DNA of 64,000 nucleotides from JBDHWI01 sp964590135 (GTDB lineage: Bacteria > Chloroflexota > Anaerolineae > J036 > Brachytrichaceae): contig CAZPVX010000007.1 in NCBI GenBank assembly GCA_964590135.1, forward strand, positions 84,666 through 148,665, written 5' to 3'. The translations under genes and the position numbers were made by a program. The notes below the pieces were generated by a model. It ran no database searches, was not told the DNA's origin, and worked only from the letters and a program-made list of their open reading frames with translations. Positions 1 through 6,940 of this stretch are shown piece by piece (position 1 is the stretch's first letter; the number at the start of each line of letters is the position of its first letter).

Positions 1-495
1 ACGTACTGATTCCTTTTCTTTGGTGGGGTGATCGTTTTGTATAGCGGTCGGTGCACGTTTTGTATAGCGGTCGGTATACATTTTGTGCACCGACGCAGTT
101 TGTGATTGCGTCGATGACTTTGCCGGCGGCGATGTTTCTGGGAATCCGTTTGCTGTGAGCCAACCATGAATGCGGTCGTCGTTTGCGCGGTAATGTGATA
201 TGCCGAACGTAGAGCGTTCGCGCTGGAACAGATGGTTGAATGGGTCGCACAGAACGTCGCGCCCATCCCTGAATTGACGCAAACTCAAACCGCTGCTTTC
301 TGCGCCCTGGTCGTCTGTCAGAGTGAACCAGTCTGCGCTGCGGGTCAGCCTGTCGGACTCGTAATACAGGAACATTTCAAACACCCGCGCCGCGTTGTCG
401 TTGGAGAATGCTGCTTCCAACGCGGGATAGATGCGGATGAATCGCCCCAGCCGGCTGCGAATGTGCAGGATCGACTGTGGTTCTTGGCGTGCCAC
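1..495 (-). CDS. Replication-initiator-like phage protein, 3' end beyond window
   Basis: A 165-codon frame is open from a GTG at 493-495 to the window edge, so the C-terminus is missing. The GTG shares one base with the stop codon of the preceding gene. The first ~100 residues look like a compact helical domain (SRLGRFIRIYPALEAAF near the N-terminus). A Ser/Thr/Gln/Lys-rich linker follows with the repeated pattern MYTDRYTK/APTAIQ. That linker lies over 23-bp-spaced DNA repeats, the layout of lambda-O-type initiators that carry the origin inside their own gene. The initiator role is inferred from position (last visible early gene), linker style and repeats; no conserved motif proves it. Confidence 0.5.
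   Translation of the reverse strand, partial: MARQEPQSILHIRSRLGRFIRIYPALEAAFSNDNAARVFEMFLYYESDRLTRSADWFTLTDDQGAESSGLSLRQFRDGRDVLCDPFNHLFQRERSTFGISHYRANDDRIHGWLTANGFPETSPPAKSSTQSQTASVHKMYTDRYTKRAPTAIQNDHPTKEKESVR
33..98. repeat. Direct repeats (putative iterons / phage origin)
   Basis: Two perfect 20-bp copies of CGTTTTGTATAGCGGTCGGT lie at 33-52 and 56-75. A degenerate third copy starts at 79 in the same 23-bp register (CATTTTGTGCACCG). GTATA at 63-67 and TATAC at 75-79 also form a small inverted repeat. The period is not a multiple of three, so the repeat is not explained by a repeated peptide. Further copies may lie left of the window. Confidence 0.6.
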
Positions 496-839
496 TATTG
501 GGCCTCCAAGACCGATTTGTAGACACGCGCCAGTTTCCCGCTGCGCGTCATGCGCTTGTCGTCGGATTTGTAGATCAGGCGCTGCCGGCCACTGTCGACG
601 GGATTGCCCTCCAGTTCCCAGAGCCGCGGGCGGACGGTGTTGCCGTCGGTGTCGGTGATGGCCTGTATCTCATCACTCGTCAGGCCGCCGCGCTCGACGA
701 TGAGCTGGTAGATCTGTGTGCGCAATGCCTCAGCTTTGCCGGCGATGGCGTTGGCCGCAGCCTCGCTCGTGTCGACATGGCTGTGCGGCGGCAGTGTCAT
801 TGCAGCGGCGTATTCGAAAAGCGTCACGGGCTGGGTCAT
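495..839 (-). CDS. Winged-helix-like early phage protein
   Basis: This 114-aa protein has a helix-turn-helix/winged-helix pattern at residues ~40-95 (LRTQIYQLIVERGGLTSDEI followed by a recognition-helix-like VRPRLWEL and a basic wing). Its ATG overlaps the stop of the upstream gene as ATGA, and its own stop overlaps the next gene's GTG, so it is translationally coupled to the initiator-like gene. A helper or regulator of replication is plausible from position; the exact family is not recognised. Confidence 0.55.
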   Translation of the reverse strand: MTQPVTLFEYAAAMTLPPHSHVDTSEAAANAIAGKAEALRTQIYQLIVERGGLTSDEIQAITDTDGNTVRPRLWELEGNPVDSGRQRLIYKSDDKRMTRSGKLARVYKSVLEAQ

Positions 840-1075
840 GCACTCACCTCGCTGTGGGTCAAGGGTGGCATTTGCGGCGCGCCATGCAGCCTCTCAAACG
901 CATCGTTGATATCTTCGGTGAGATACACGAGGTCGGCAGAATCGTCATTTGCATCGCGCAACACATACAGCGCCCACTGCTGATGTTTGCGCGACCAGCA
1001 CACCCAGATGTAGCCGCGAAAGCTGATGCGGCTGCTCTCGGTGGCTTTCAGAAATTCGATGATGGTGTCGTGCAT
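836..1075 (-). CDS. Hypothetical early phage protein
   Basis: A 79-aa protein (MHDTIIEFLKATESSR...). I chose the ATG at 1073-1075, just after the upstream stop (1078-1080), over an in-frame start farther upstream that would overlap the previous gene. The stop overlaps the next start as ATGA. It has an acidic middle (RDANDDSADLVYLTEDINDAFE) and no recognised domain. Confidence 0.6.
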   Translation of the reverse strand: MHDTIIEFLKATESSRISFRGYIWVCWSRKHQQWALYVLRDANDDSADLVYLTEDINDAFERLHGAPQMPPLTHSEVSA

Positions 1076-1077
1076 GG

Positions 1078-1416
1078 TCACTTGATCTCCATGCTGCCGA
1101 GCGAGACGCGGCGATTGGTGAGTTCCCAACCGCCGTCTTTGGGCAGGAACACCTGCGCGCTGAAGTGCGCGGTGTTGAACGAAATAGAAACGTAGATGTG
1201 GTGCAGCTTCGCCTTGACGACTTGTTTCTTGCGGCCTGGTGCAGCATTGATCGTGTAGTCGATGAGTTCGCCGCGCCGATGCTCTGGATGCCGCTCAATC
1301 CACATGCGCAGCAGCTCGTCTTCGCTGCGGGCGATTTCGAGATTCACATCTCCGAGTTCGTCTGACAGTCGCGCTTGTTTTGTGAGCAACTCACTCAACT
1401 TCTTCAGGATGCTCAT
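1078..1416 (-). CDS. Hypothetical early phage protein, coiled-coil N-terminus
   Basis: A 112-aa protein. Residues ~3-38 are a leucine-rich, probably coiled-coil helix (LKKLSELLTKQARLSDEL). The C-terminal half is rich in beta-strand residues. The start at 1416 overlaps the upstream stop as ATGA; a longer in-frame version from 1485 would run into the previous gene and is less likely. Function unknown. Confidence 0.6.
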   Translation of the reverse strand: MSILKKLSELLTKQARLSDELGDVNLEIARSEDELLRMWIERHPEHRRGELIDYTINAAPGRKKQVVKAKLHHIYVSISFNTAHFSAQVFLPKDGGWELTNRRVSLGSMEIK

Positions 1417-1919
1417 GCTGGCATCTGCTCCTTCGGCAGCATCCGCGCGATCACACGCAGATCGCTGGCGGTGAGGTCGAACCACTCGCCCTTGACGCGC
1501 TTCGCACAGAAGCGCGTATGGAGCGATTGCTCAACTTGCGTCATGTCATTCACGCGCGCGATGTTCACGACTGTGAGCGCGTGCGGATAACTCGTCTCGA
1601 AGCGCGCAATGCGCTGTTTTGCGTTGCGCGTGCATCCGATCTTGTAATAGCGGTCGCACCGAACGACATAGATGAAGCCAGCGTCGTTTTTGAGCGTGGT
1701 CGGCCCGACTGTTGTGGATTGCGCTGCGCGTTGAGATGCGCGCTTGTTTGCAGCGATGCGCGCACGAACTTCGTCACGATGCAGCGCGTAGTAAGCGCGA
1801 TTTTTGTAGTGCTGCTTGCACGCGGCGCTGCACCATTTCATTTGCGCTCTCGCGCCCGGGTTGTCAGCGCGATCACACGTATCGAGGTCGCGCTGGCAGT
1901 TGAGACATTTGTGGCGCAT
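1413..1919 (-). CDS. Zinc-finger + T5orf172 (GIY-YIG superfamily) protein
   Basis: A 168-aa protein. The N-terminus carries a Cys cluster (CLNCQRDLDTC, then CSAAC), probably a zinc-binding domain. The C-terminal ~85 residues match the T5orf172/MUG113 branch of the GIY-YIG nuclease fold: GFIYVVRCDRYYKIGCT, then AKQRIARFETSYP, EQSLHTRFCAKRVKGEWFDL and the closing helix. The start at 1919 is preceded by GAGAGG at good spacing; an ATG 33 nt upstream has no Shine-Dalgarno sequence. T5orf172 proteins are common in phages, with mostly unknown roles in DNA metabolism or anti-host functions. Confidence 0.8.
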   Translation of the reverse strand: MRHKCLNCQRDLDTCDRADNPGARAQMKWCSAACKQHYKNRAYYALHRDEVRARIAANKRASQRAAQSTTVGPTTLKNDAGFIYVVRCDRYYKIGCTRNAKQRIARFETSYPHALTVVNIARVNDMTQVEQSLHTRFCAKRVKGEWFDLTASDLRVIARMLPKEQMPA

Positions 1920-1973
1920 GTTGTTGCCTCTCGCTCGCACGATGTCTTGCATCGTGCGAGGGGATGACAGTTG

Positions 1974-2918
1974 TTATTGCTCTGTGCCGGCGTCTCCGGT
2001 GCTGGTAGTGGCCGGCGCGGTCTGCGTTTTGATCCACTCGACTGCGCTCTTGAGCGAGTCGAATACAGGTTTTTGCGATTCGAGGTCGAGTTCGGCGATA
2101 GCGCGCTCGAAGTTGGTCTTCACGACATCGCGCGTTGCTGCGTTGACGACGACGGTGGACGCCCAGCGATGCCAGCGTTCTTGCGGCGTGAGTTCGCGTT
2201 CTGACTCACCGTCGGTGAGCCATGCGCGCAGGGCATCGCTCACCTGCCCATTTGGGTGTTTGATCACGGCGTTGGTCAGCGCCGTGCAGCGCGATTTGCC
2301 GACTGTCATCTTGCCGGCGTCCATGTCGGCAACGAGATCGAACTCATACTCAAGACCGTCGCGCTGGATGGGCGCGAGGCCGATCTTGCGCACCTGCTTG
2401 TTTCCTCGCTCGTCAGTCTCTTGCACGTATTCGGTTTTCGCACGCATCGTGACGATGATGTGCGCGCGAGCCTGCACCATCGCATCCACCAGCGCGTTGT
2501 GATCGGGCGTCACGTCGCGCCAGGCGACGTAGCTGTTTTTGGTCTTCTGTCGATCAACGGCCATGTCGTGCATTTCAAGCGCGCCGCCCTTGCCGATCCA
2601 AGCGTGCGACAAGCTATCAATGACGATCACGTCGTAACCTTCGGCGACGGCGGCATTGATAGCGCGCACGTAGCTGCGCGGTGAGAAATCGCCGAATGCG
2701 TCGTCGAGATTGATCGTGTCGAAGGTGAACACGTCGGCGTATTTGGCTGCGCTGCCGCGCTCGGTGTCGATGAGTGCGACACGGCTGCCGAGGCCGCGCG
2801 CGATGGCAAGCGCGCTATATGTCTTGCCACTGCCGGACACACCCACTAGTGCGAGACGCAGTTTCGACTGTGTTTTCGTCGCTCGTTGAAAGATCGGGTT
2901 CGTTTGATTCGTGGTCAT
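1974..2918 (-). CDS. Phage RecA-fold ATPase (AAA_24 / Sak4-like)
   Basis: A 314-aa protein with Walker A GVSGSGKT (residues ~27-34), LIDTERGSA, Walker B VIVIDSLS (~98-105) and a long conserved stretch (HNALVDAMVQARAHIIVTM, then VGKSR). This is the phage nucleotide-binding AAA_24 family, related to Sak4-type single-strand annealing recombinases. The last ~75 residues are a variable tail ending in a Thr/Ala-rich stretch. The start has a strong Shine-Dalgarno (AGGAG, 7 nt). It sits beside the replication genes, so it probably acts in phage DNA recombination or replication. Confidence 0.85.
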   Translation of the reverse strand: MTTNQTNPIFQRATKTQSKLRLALVGVSGSGKTYSALAIARGLGSRVALIDTERGSAAKYADVFTFDTINLDDAFGDFSPRSYVRAINAAVAEGYDVIVIDSLSHAWIGKGGALEMHDMAVDRQKTKNSYVAWRDVTPDHNALVDAMVQARAHIIVTMRAKTEYVQETDERGNKQVRKIGLAPIQRDGLEYEFDLVADMDAGKMTVGKSRCTALTNAVIKHPNGQVSDALRAWLTDGESERELTPQERWHRWASTVVVNAATRDVVKTNFERAIAELDLESQKPVFDSLKSAVEWIKTQTAPATTSTGDAGTEQ

Positions 2919-3015
2919 CTTGTTTCTCCTGCAACTGACCGGCGTCCTTGAGACGCCAACTAATCAACTTGTCTTCGTAGTCCTGCGCGTCATAGAGCGC
3001 GCTCCATCCGTCCAT
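2815..3015 (-). CDS. Small acidic early protein overlapping the ATPase gene
   Basis: A 66-aa acidic protein (MDGWSALYDAQDYEDKL...). The ATG at 3013-3015 has a strong AAGGAG 7 nt upstream. Its last third overlaps the start of the ATPase gene by 104 nt in another frame. That overlap is unusually long for this operon and lowers confidence that the whole frame is used. Function unknown. Confidence 0.5.
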   Translation of the reverse strand: MDGWSALYDAQDYEDKLISWRLKDAGQLQEKQDDHESNEPDLSTSDENTVETASRTSGCVRQWQDI

Positions 3016-3090
3016 CGTTGCTCCTTGTGAACCTCTGGCCGACGCTTTCCCGAACGCCGGCCAGGGGCCACCCAATCAGCGGGGAAGGAG

Positions 3091-3390
3091 TCACCCTGCT
3101 GATGCCAGTGATCTTATGTCGTCTTGATCGATGCGTCCGCCCTCGCTGTCGTTCACGAGGTCGCCGGCGTAGTCGCCGTTCGCTATGTGCTGCGTCGCCG
3201 GCGGTGTGAGCCGCGCTCGAATCGCCGGCCTGAGCGTGGCGATCTGGCGCGCACGGCGCATGCCGAACCGGTTGAGTGCGAGCAGATCATCCGTCGGCAT
3301 CCAGCCGACACCGTCCGACAGTCGCACGCAGACTTCGTGCAACTGCTGGCACGCGATGGCGAATGCGTTGAACAGCGTGAGTGTTTTCAT
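3091..3390 (-). CDS. Hypothetical early phage protein
   Basis: A 99-aa protein starting MKTLTLFNAFAIACQQLHEV, preceded by GAGGT at 6 nt. The start overlaps the upstream stop as ATGA. The N-terminal half looks helical and the C-terminus is acidic. No domain recognised. Confidence 0.6.
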   Translation of the reverse strand: MKTLTLFNAFAIACQQLHEVCVRLSDGVGWMPTDDLLALNRFGMRRARQIATLRPAIRARLTPPATQHIANGDYAGDLVNDSEGGRIDQDDIRSLASAG

Positions 3391-3698
3391 CGCGTTACCT
3401 CAGGTAGATACACACGCGGTTGAACGCAGGTCAACGCCGGCTTCGGCGCGCTGCCAACCTCGCACCACGGCTGGCCGATGGTCTGCGCGTGCGCGACGCT
3501 GGCGATCAGTGCGAGCGCGAGCAGCACGACGATGAGCGCGATCAGAACGATGCTGGCGATGCCGAGGCGGCGCTGCGCCGGCAACACGGTTTGCAGCGGC
3601 GTGGCGTTGCGCAGCCGGCGCGTGTTCAGGGTGTGATACATGCTGCCGTCGGCGCGCTGGATCGTCTGCATCGTTGGGGCGTTGTGTCGGCGCTTCAT
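3387..3698 (-). CDS. Single-pass membrane protein, early operon
   Basis: A 103-aa protein. A basic N-terminal ~45 residues precede one strong transmembrane segment (IASIVLIALIVVLLALALIA, ~47-66). A short tail with two cysteines follows. Topology suggests an N-in membrane anchor. It is coupled at both ends by ATGA overlaps. Function unknown. Confidence 0.6.
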   Translation of the reverse strand: MKRRHNAPTMQTIQRADGSMYHTLNTRRLRNATPLQTVLPAQRRLGIASIVLIALIVVLLALALIASVAHAQTIGQPWCEVGSAPKPALTCVQPRVYLPEVTR

Positions 3699-4204
3699 GG
3701 CTGCACCTCCGTAGTGGATGCGTCGCCTGCTTCTGACGGTTGAGGCTGGCGCGGCAGGCTATCCAGCGCGGACGTGGCTTCTTGTGATGGTTTGGTGACG
3801 CCCATCAACAACAGCGTGGTGCCGGCGTCGCTCGTCATGGTGCGCTCGATGATTTCGAGCACGCACATGTTTGGCTTGGGTTGCTTGAACGACAGCGTGG
3901 CCTGGCGGATCGGGGCATCTTTGCTGCCATCTATCATCAGCGCGTCAAGTGCGCGCTTGAGCACGGCAAGATCGATCTCCATCGCGCCGATGGTGTCCGC
4001 ATCGTGCAACTTGATCAGCGTGTTCAACGTGTTGTGCGTGCGCGTAGCGTTGATGCAGACACGTGCTTCGATGAAATTGCCGGTGGGTTTCCAGGCCGCG
4101 CCAATGATGCCGTCGCTCGCGACGACGACGCCGGTTTCGATGTCCAGAAACGTGCCGTTGAGCAATTCGGACTTGGCCGCGTCGGTGAGGATTCTGTGGT
4201 TCAT
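3695..4204 (-). CDS. Hypothetical early phage protein
   Basis: A 169-aa protein (MNHRILTDAAKSELLNGTF...). I start it at 4204, where AGGAG lies 7 nt upstream and the ATG overlaps the upstream stop. A frame extending to 4651 is open, but its first part is an out-of-frame reading of two other genes. The body alternates strand and helix and ends in a Pro/Ser/Thr-rich tail. Function unknown. Confidence 0.65.
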   Translation of the reverse strand: MNHRILTDAAKSELLNGTFLDIETGVVVASDGIIGAAWKPTGNFIEARVCINATRTHNTLNTLIKLHDADTIGAMEIDLAVLKRALDALMIDGSKDAPIRQATLSFKQPKPNMCVLEIIERTMTSDAGTTLLLMGVTKPSQEATSALDSLPRQPQPSEAGDASTTEVQP

Positions 4205-4356
4205 TTGAACGCTCCTGCCAGCGCGCCAATGATGGCGATGGCCATGCAGCCGAAGCACAACACATAGATGATGGTCATGGGGATGACGACGACTTTGGTG
4301 GCCGGCTCGGTCGGCTCGATGTATTTCTGCGCCGGCGTGGATTGGGTTTTGGTCAT
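4201..4356 (-). CDS. 51-aa single-pass membrane protein
   Basis: Encodes MTKTQSTPAQKYIEPTEPAT followed by one hydrophobic segment (VVVIPMTIIYVLCFGCMAIA, ~22-41) and a short tail. AGGTG stands just upstream of the ATG (4354-4356). The frame overlaps both neighbours by ATGA junctions, so it fills its slot in the operon exactly. Function unknown. Confidence 0.65.
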   Translation of the reverse strand: MTKTQSTPAQKYIEPTEPATKVVVIPMTIIYVLCFGCMAIAIIGALAGAFK

Positions 4357-4664
4357 GCTGCACCTCGTTTGTGTGAGGTGCTATAGCGGCGGGAGCCGTG
4401 CGAGGGGGAGGGGCGCCGGCCCCCGCCGCTGATAGCTGATGTTGGCTTTGCGCTGCGCACTGGCTGCGCGTCGCGCTGCTGGTAGACCTCGACGACGATG
4501 TGCAGCGAGTCGATGACCACGCACATGTCGTCCTCGGTCTGTTCGAAATATAGGTGCGTGCCTGCGAATGCTTGCCATCCGCCATCGAGCGCCGGCAGCA
4601 CCTGAATGCCACGATAGATGAACGGCTGGCGGACGCCGTTCTGCACGCCACGGGTGTTAGGCAT
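4353..4664 (-). CDS. Hypothetical early phage protein
   Basis: A 103-aa protein with a strong Shine-Dalgarno (GAGGTG, 5 nt). The first ~65 residues look folded (FIYRGIQVLPALDGGWQAF, FEQTEDDMCVVIDSLHIVVE); the last third is Ser/Pro/Arg-rich and probably disordered. No recognised domain. The stop overlaps the next gene's start. Confidence 0.6.
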   Translation of the reverse strand: MPNTRGVQNGVRQPFIYRGIQVLPALDGGWQAFAGTHLYFEQTEDDMCVVIDSLHIVVEVYQQRDAQPVRSAKPTSAISGGGRRPSPSHGSRRYSTSHKRGAA

Positions 4665-4753
4665 GTGTCACCTCAGTGACGTTGCATTGATTCACGCAAA
4701 TCAGGATACAAAATCGCGAATTGCGTTTCGTCAACATGGCTTGAGCGAGTTCG

Positions 4754-5146
4754 TTACGCATTGCGCGCCTTCGGCACATGGCTGATCCTGAGAACGTTCT
4801 CCAGCAGGCAGAATTGCTCAAACACGAGCGCCAGCACCGCCTTCGCGACTCGGTAGCGATTGCCGGCGCTGCGGACGTGCAGCGTGAGCACCCAGCGGTT
4901 GTGCATCGAGTCCCACGCCGCGTGGTAGCGCACGCCCATGCCGGCGTTGCGCGCATCGGTCAGGCATCGCCGGAAGTTGTCGGTCTCGACTTCGGGCAGC
5001 GCATGGTGCGGGGCGATGGCCTCGACGAGGTCGGCGAGGCAGTCGCCCAGCGTGCGCGCGTGGATGGTGCGGGCTTCGCCATCGATCTGCGCGCACAGCG
5101 GCTGCGCGGGGTGGAAGTCGGCGAATTGGATGGACTGCCGGCTCAT
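4754..5146 (-). CDS. Hypothetical early phage protein
   Basis: A 130-aa protein. Its ATG overlaps the preceding stop as ATGA. It has a mixed alpha/beta composition with a hydrophobic C-terminal helix (VAKAVLALVFEQFCLLENVL). No recognised family. Positions 4665-4753, between it and the next gene, hold no gene I can support. Confidence 0.6.
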   Translation of the reverse strand: MSRQSIQFADFHPAQPLCAQIDGEARTIHARTLGDCLADLVEAIAPHHALPEVETDNFRRCLTDARNAGMGVRYHAAWDSMHNRWVLTLHVRSAGNRYRVAKAVLALVFEQFCLLENVLRISHVPKARNA

Positions 5147-5397
5147 GCTTCACCTCCTGCGACCGCTTCTTCAGGTTTGCGGGCGTCGTCGTAGTAGCTG
5201 GCGCTGGCCATGGGCGCTGAGGCGAAGACGACGCCGGCGTGATGACGCGATGCGCGCTGGATGGCTGCGCGACGCGAGCGAGCAGCTTTGCGCTGATGGA
5301 TCGTCATCCCGCGACATTCGCGCATGTGCTGAGTGCTGGTGTAGGGCTTGCCGCACTTGCGGCAGCGGCCGGGTTTGTTGAGTGCCATGTGCGTCAC
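5143..5397 (-). CDS. Small zinc-ribbon-like early protein
   Basis: An 84-aa basic protein. The N-terminal CRKCGKPYTSTQHMREC is a C-x2-C...H-x3-C zinc-finger-like motif, and an Arg/Lys-rich helix follows. The GTG at 5397 has GAGGAG at 5 nt and overlaps the upstream stop as GTGA, so I prefer it to the ATG three codons later. Probably a nucleic-acid-binding accessory protein (inference). Confidence 0.55.
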   Translation of the reverse strand: MTHMALNKPGRCRKCGKPYTSTQHMRECRGMTIHQRKAARSRRAAIQRASRHHAGVVFASAPMASASYYDDARKPEEAVAGGEA

Positions 5398-5684
5398 CGG
5401 TTCTCCTCGTTCAGCATTGCCGCGTATTTCTCTTTCAGCGCGCGCCAGTGCGCACGCGCTTCGGGGTCGTTTTCGATATATTTCGTGAACGGCGCGCCGT
5501 CATGTCCGGTGGACTGCTTGAACGATTCGAGGGTGATCTCGCCGCGCTTGAGCGCGAAGATGTAGTTGAGGTATTTCGCGGATTGGCTCACGGTCATGTT
5601 GCCGTGCTGCTCGCTGAAGCGTTTCGCGGCCTGCGCTTGATTGCGCGTCAGGTCTGCGTATTTGAGTGTGCGTAGATTTGTCAC
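5394..5684 (-). CDS. Hypothetical early phage protein
   Basis: A 96-aa helical protein with a GTG start and a perfect AAGGAG 4 nt upstream. The middle resembles a helix-turn-helix (MTVSQSAKYLNYIFALKRG) but the match is weak. Function unknown. Confidence 0.6.
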   Translation of the reverse strand: MTNLRTLKYADLTRNQAQAAKRFSEQHGNMTVSQSAKYLNYIFALKRGEITLESFKQSTGHDGAPFTKYIENDPEARAHWRALKEKYAAMLNEENR

Positions 5685-5705
5685 GTGTCTCCTTTTGAGT
5701 GAATG

Positions 5706-5826
5706 TTGACGAATTGGTTAGGAGGCCGCGCTATAATGAAAAGCGCAGACCCAAGGGAGCTTTCCTGAGGGAGTGTTTTGATCGCCGGCGCTGTGTTGCC
5801 CACTCCAGCCGGCGATCTTCTTTTTT
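5706..5826 (+). ncRNA. Candidate phage small RNA (promoter-like -10 to terminator)
   Basis: This rightward intergenic unit has TTGACG (5706-5711), then TATAAT (5732-5737), though the 20-nt spacer is too long for a standard promoter. About 40 nt later comes a perfect 10-bp stem, GATCGCCGGC (5780-5789) with GCCGGCGATC (5808-5817), then TTCTTTTTT. GGAGTG (5770-5775) is complementary to CACTCC (5801-5806) in the terminator loop, allowing a pseudoknot or an antiterminator. The neighbouring genes are leftward, so the product would be a free RNA of ~80 nt. Confidence 0.45.
5780..5826 (+). terminator. Rho-independent terminator (rightward)
   Basis: A 10-bp perfect GC-rich stem (5780-5789 / 5808-5817) with an 18-nt loop, followed by TTCTTTTTT. 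The U-tract exists only for rightward transcription. It overlaps the end of the leftward gene at 5826. Confidence 0.75.
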
Positions 5827-6152
5827 CATGCGCCAAACTCCAGTTGAAGCGCGTCGCTCAACAGGGTGTTAATGACCTTGTCGGTGCTTTGACCGCTGTT
5901 GAACTGCGCACGCTTGAGCGCCTTGAGGATTTCAGGCGCCGGCTTGAACTTGATGAGCGATTCTTTGCCGGCGTCGTCGTGCAGGGTGAGCGAGGCGTTG
6001 CTGCTTTCGAGGGCAGTCATCGCGAGGTCGCGCAGCACGTCGCTTGCGGAGATGCGCTCGCCCGTGTCGAGTGAGCGCTTGGCGGCCAGGCGGAAGACCT
6101 TTTGCTTCTCTTCTTTCGACAGTCTGATTTGCAGCTTTTCGTCCAGTGCCAT
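5826..6152 (-). CDS. Ribbon-helix-helix-like regulator, first gene of early operon
   Basis: A 108-aa protein. The N-terminus (KLQIRLSKEEKQKVFRLAAK) followed by ERISASDVLRDLAMTAL has the strand-helix-helix layout of RHH/MobC-like DNA-binding proteins. It is the first gene leftward of the control region, so it may act as a Cro-like or antirepressor-like regulator (inference from position). A second helical block (PEILKALKRAQFNSGQSTDKVINTLLSDAL) could be a duplicated helix pair. Confidence 0.55.
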   Translation of the reverse strand: MALDEKLQIRLSKEEKQKVFRLAAKRSLDTGERISASDVLRDLAMTALESSNASLTLHDDAGKESLIKFKPAPEILKALKRAQFNSGQSTDKVINTLLSDALQLEFGA

Positions 6153-6162
6153 TTGTCACCTC

Positions 6163-6191
6163 TTGTTAACTGAGGAACATTGTAATGACAA
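6163..6191 (-). promoter_or_regulatory. Leftward early promoter with overlapping palindrome
   Basis: Read leftward: TTGTCA (-35, 6186-6191), a 17-nt spacer, then TAACAA (-10, 6163-6168), ahead of the gene starting at 6152. The palindrome ATTGTAATGACAAT (6179-6192) overlaps the -35 and is a natural operator candidate for the repressor encoded on the other side. Confidence 0.6.
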
Positions 6192-6252
6192 TTCTGCATG
6201 TGTCAAGAGGGACTTTCGGTTACTTTTGGTGCAGGCCATAAAATTTTGCTCT

Positions 6253-6753
6253 GTGGGCAGCACAAACGAAGACTTCGGGAACTGGTTAAAACAAATCCGA
6301 GAGAGCGAGGGATGGAGCCAAGGAGAGTTGGCTCACCGGATGGGGATAGCACGGTCTTATCTCAGCAGGGTAGAGACGGGAGATCGTCCACCAACTGAGC
6401 CGTTCTGCATCGCGTTGTCGACAGTGTTTCAGTTTCCGATATACACAGTGCTTGTTAAAGCCGGTCTGGTGGAAGACACGGCTGAATTGGCAGAAGCCAA
6501 CACAACGAAAAAGTCCAATGAAAAGGAAGACAGCGACATCTGGGAGTTCAAGCGGCGGATTGGGAAGATCAAGGACAAGAACGAGCGAGAGCGGGTTCTC
6601 GACGACATCTGGGCCTTGCTCGAGCTGGCCGCCCGACGCAGCGCGCGACACGCGAATCGCACAGAAGGTGGCGCGGATCGTGCAGACGGCACGGCAGGAC
6701 GATCTGCTGCCGCTGATAAACCTGATACTGGACGGGCACGCCTGCCACATTGA
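6253..6753 (+). CDS. cI-like XRE-family phage repressor
   Basis: Starting from the GTG at 6253, the N-terminus is a clear XRE helix-turn-helix (FGNWLKQIRESEGWSQGELA, then MGIARSYLSRVETGDRPP). A region for dimerisation or regulation follows (WEFKRRIGKIKDKNERERVLDDIWALLELA). No Shine-Dalgarno is present; TAAAAT (6239-6244) ends 8 nt before the GTG, suggesting a leaderless repressor message as in lambda pRM. After ~residue 130 this frame turns Arg/Ala-rich and unconvincing, while the +1 frame becomes protein-like, so the true C-terminus is uncertain. It is divergent from the early operon and is probably the lysogeny repressor. Confidence 0.8.
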   Translation: MGSTNEDFGNWLKQIRESEGWSQGELAHRMGIARSYLSRVETGDRPPTEPFCIALSTVFQFPIYTVLVKAGLVEDTAELAEANTTKKSNEKEDSDIWEFKRRIGKIKDKNERERVLDDIWALLELAARRSARHANRTEGGADRADGTAGRSAAADKPDTGRARLPH

Positions 6754-6820
6754 CGAGGAAGGCAGGCTATGGGTCAAGCTTCAAACAAACACGGAGTCGC
6801 AAAATGCGGCTCCTTTTTGA
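6668..6820 (+). CDS. Small ORF or frameshifted C-terminus of the repressor
   Basis: In the +1 frame relative to the repressor, residues VARIVQTARQDDLLPLINLI, then LDGHACHIDEEGRLWVKLQT, read like real protein. The frame ends at the stop at 6818-6820, inside the terminator. A GTG at 6668 or 6677 (the latter after AAGGTG) could start a ~50-aa coupled protein. Alternatively, a one-base indel near 6630-6660 separates it from the repressor. Confidence 0.4.
   Translation: MARIVQTARQDDLLPLINLILDGHACHIDEEGRLWVKLQTNTESQNAAPF
6793..6818 (+). terminator. Rho-independent terminator after the repressor
   Basis: A 9-bp stem GGAGTCGCA (6793-6801) / TGCGGCTCC (6805-6813), with one G-T pair and an AAA loop, followed by TTTTT (6814-6818). 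It closes the repressor transcription unit. Confidence 0.8.
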
Positions 6821-6940
6821 TTTTCCGCCCTGCAACTTTTGTATGAGTTGCTGTTGACATCATTAGCGTGTTGGCAACTTCGCTGCACCATGCGCGAAAG
6901 TTCGCCAATTTCAGACAACGTTTTGTAAAGGAGAAACATC

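Noticed and set aside
33..98. CRISPR-like repeats
   Set aside because: Only two to three units with 3-nt gaps between 20-bp copies; no spacers of CRISPR length, and no cas genes nearby.
3695..4651. 318-aa version of the early gene ending at 3695
   Set aside because: Its first ~149 residues are out-of-frame readings of two upstream genes that have their own Shine-Dalgarno sequences; the start at 4204 is better supported.
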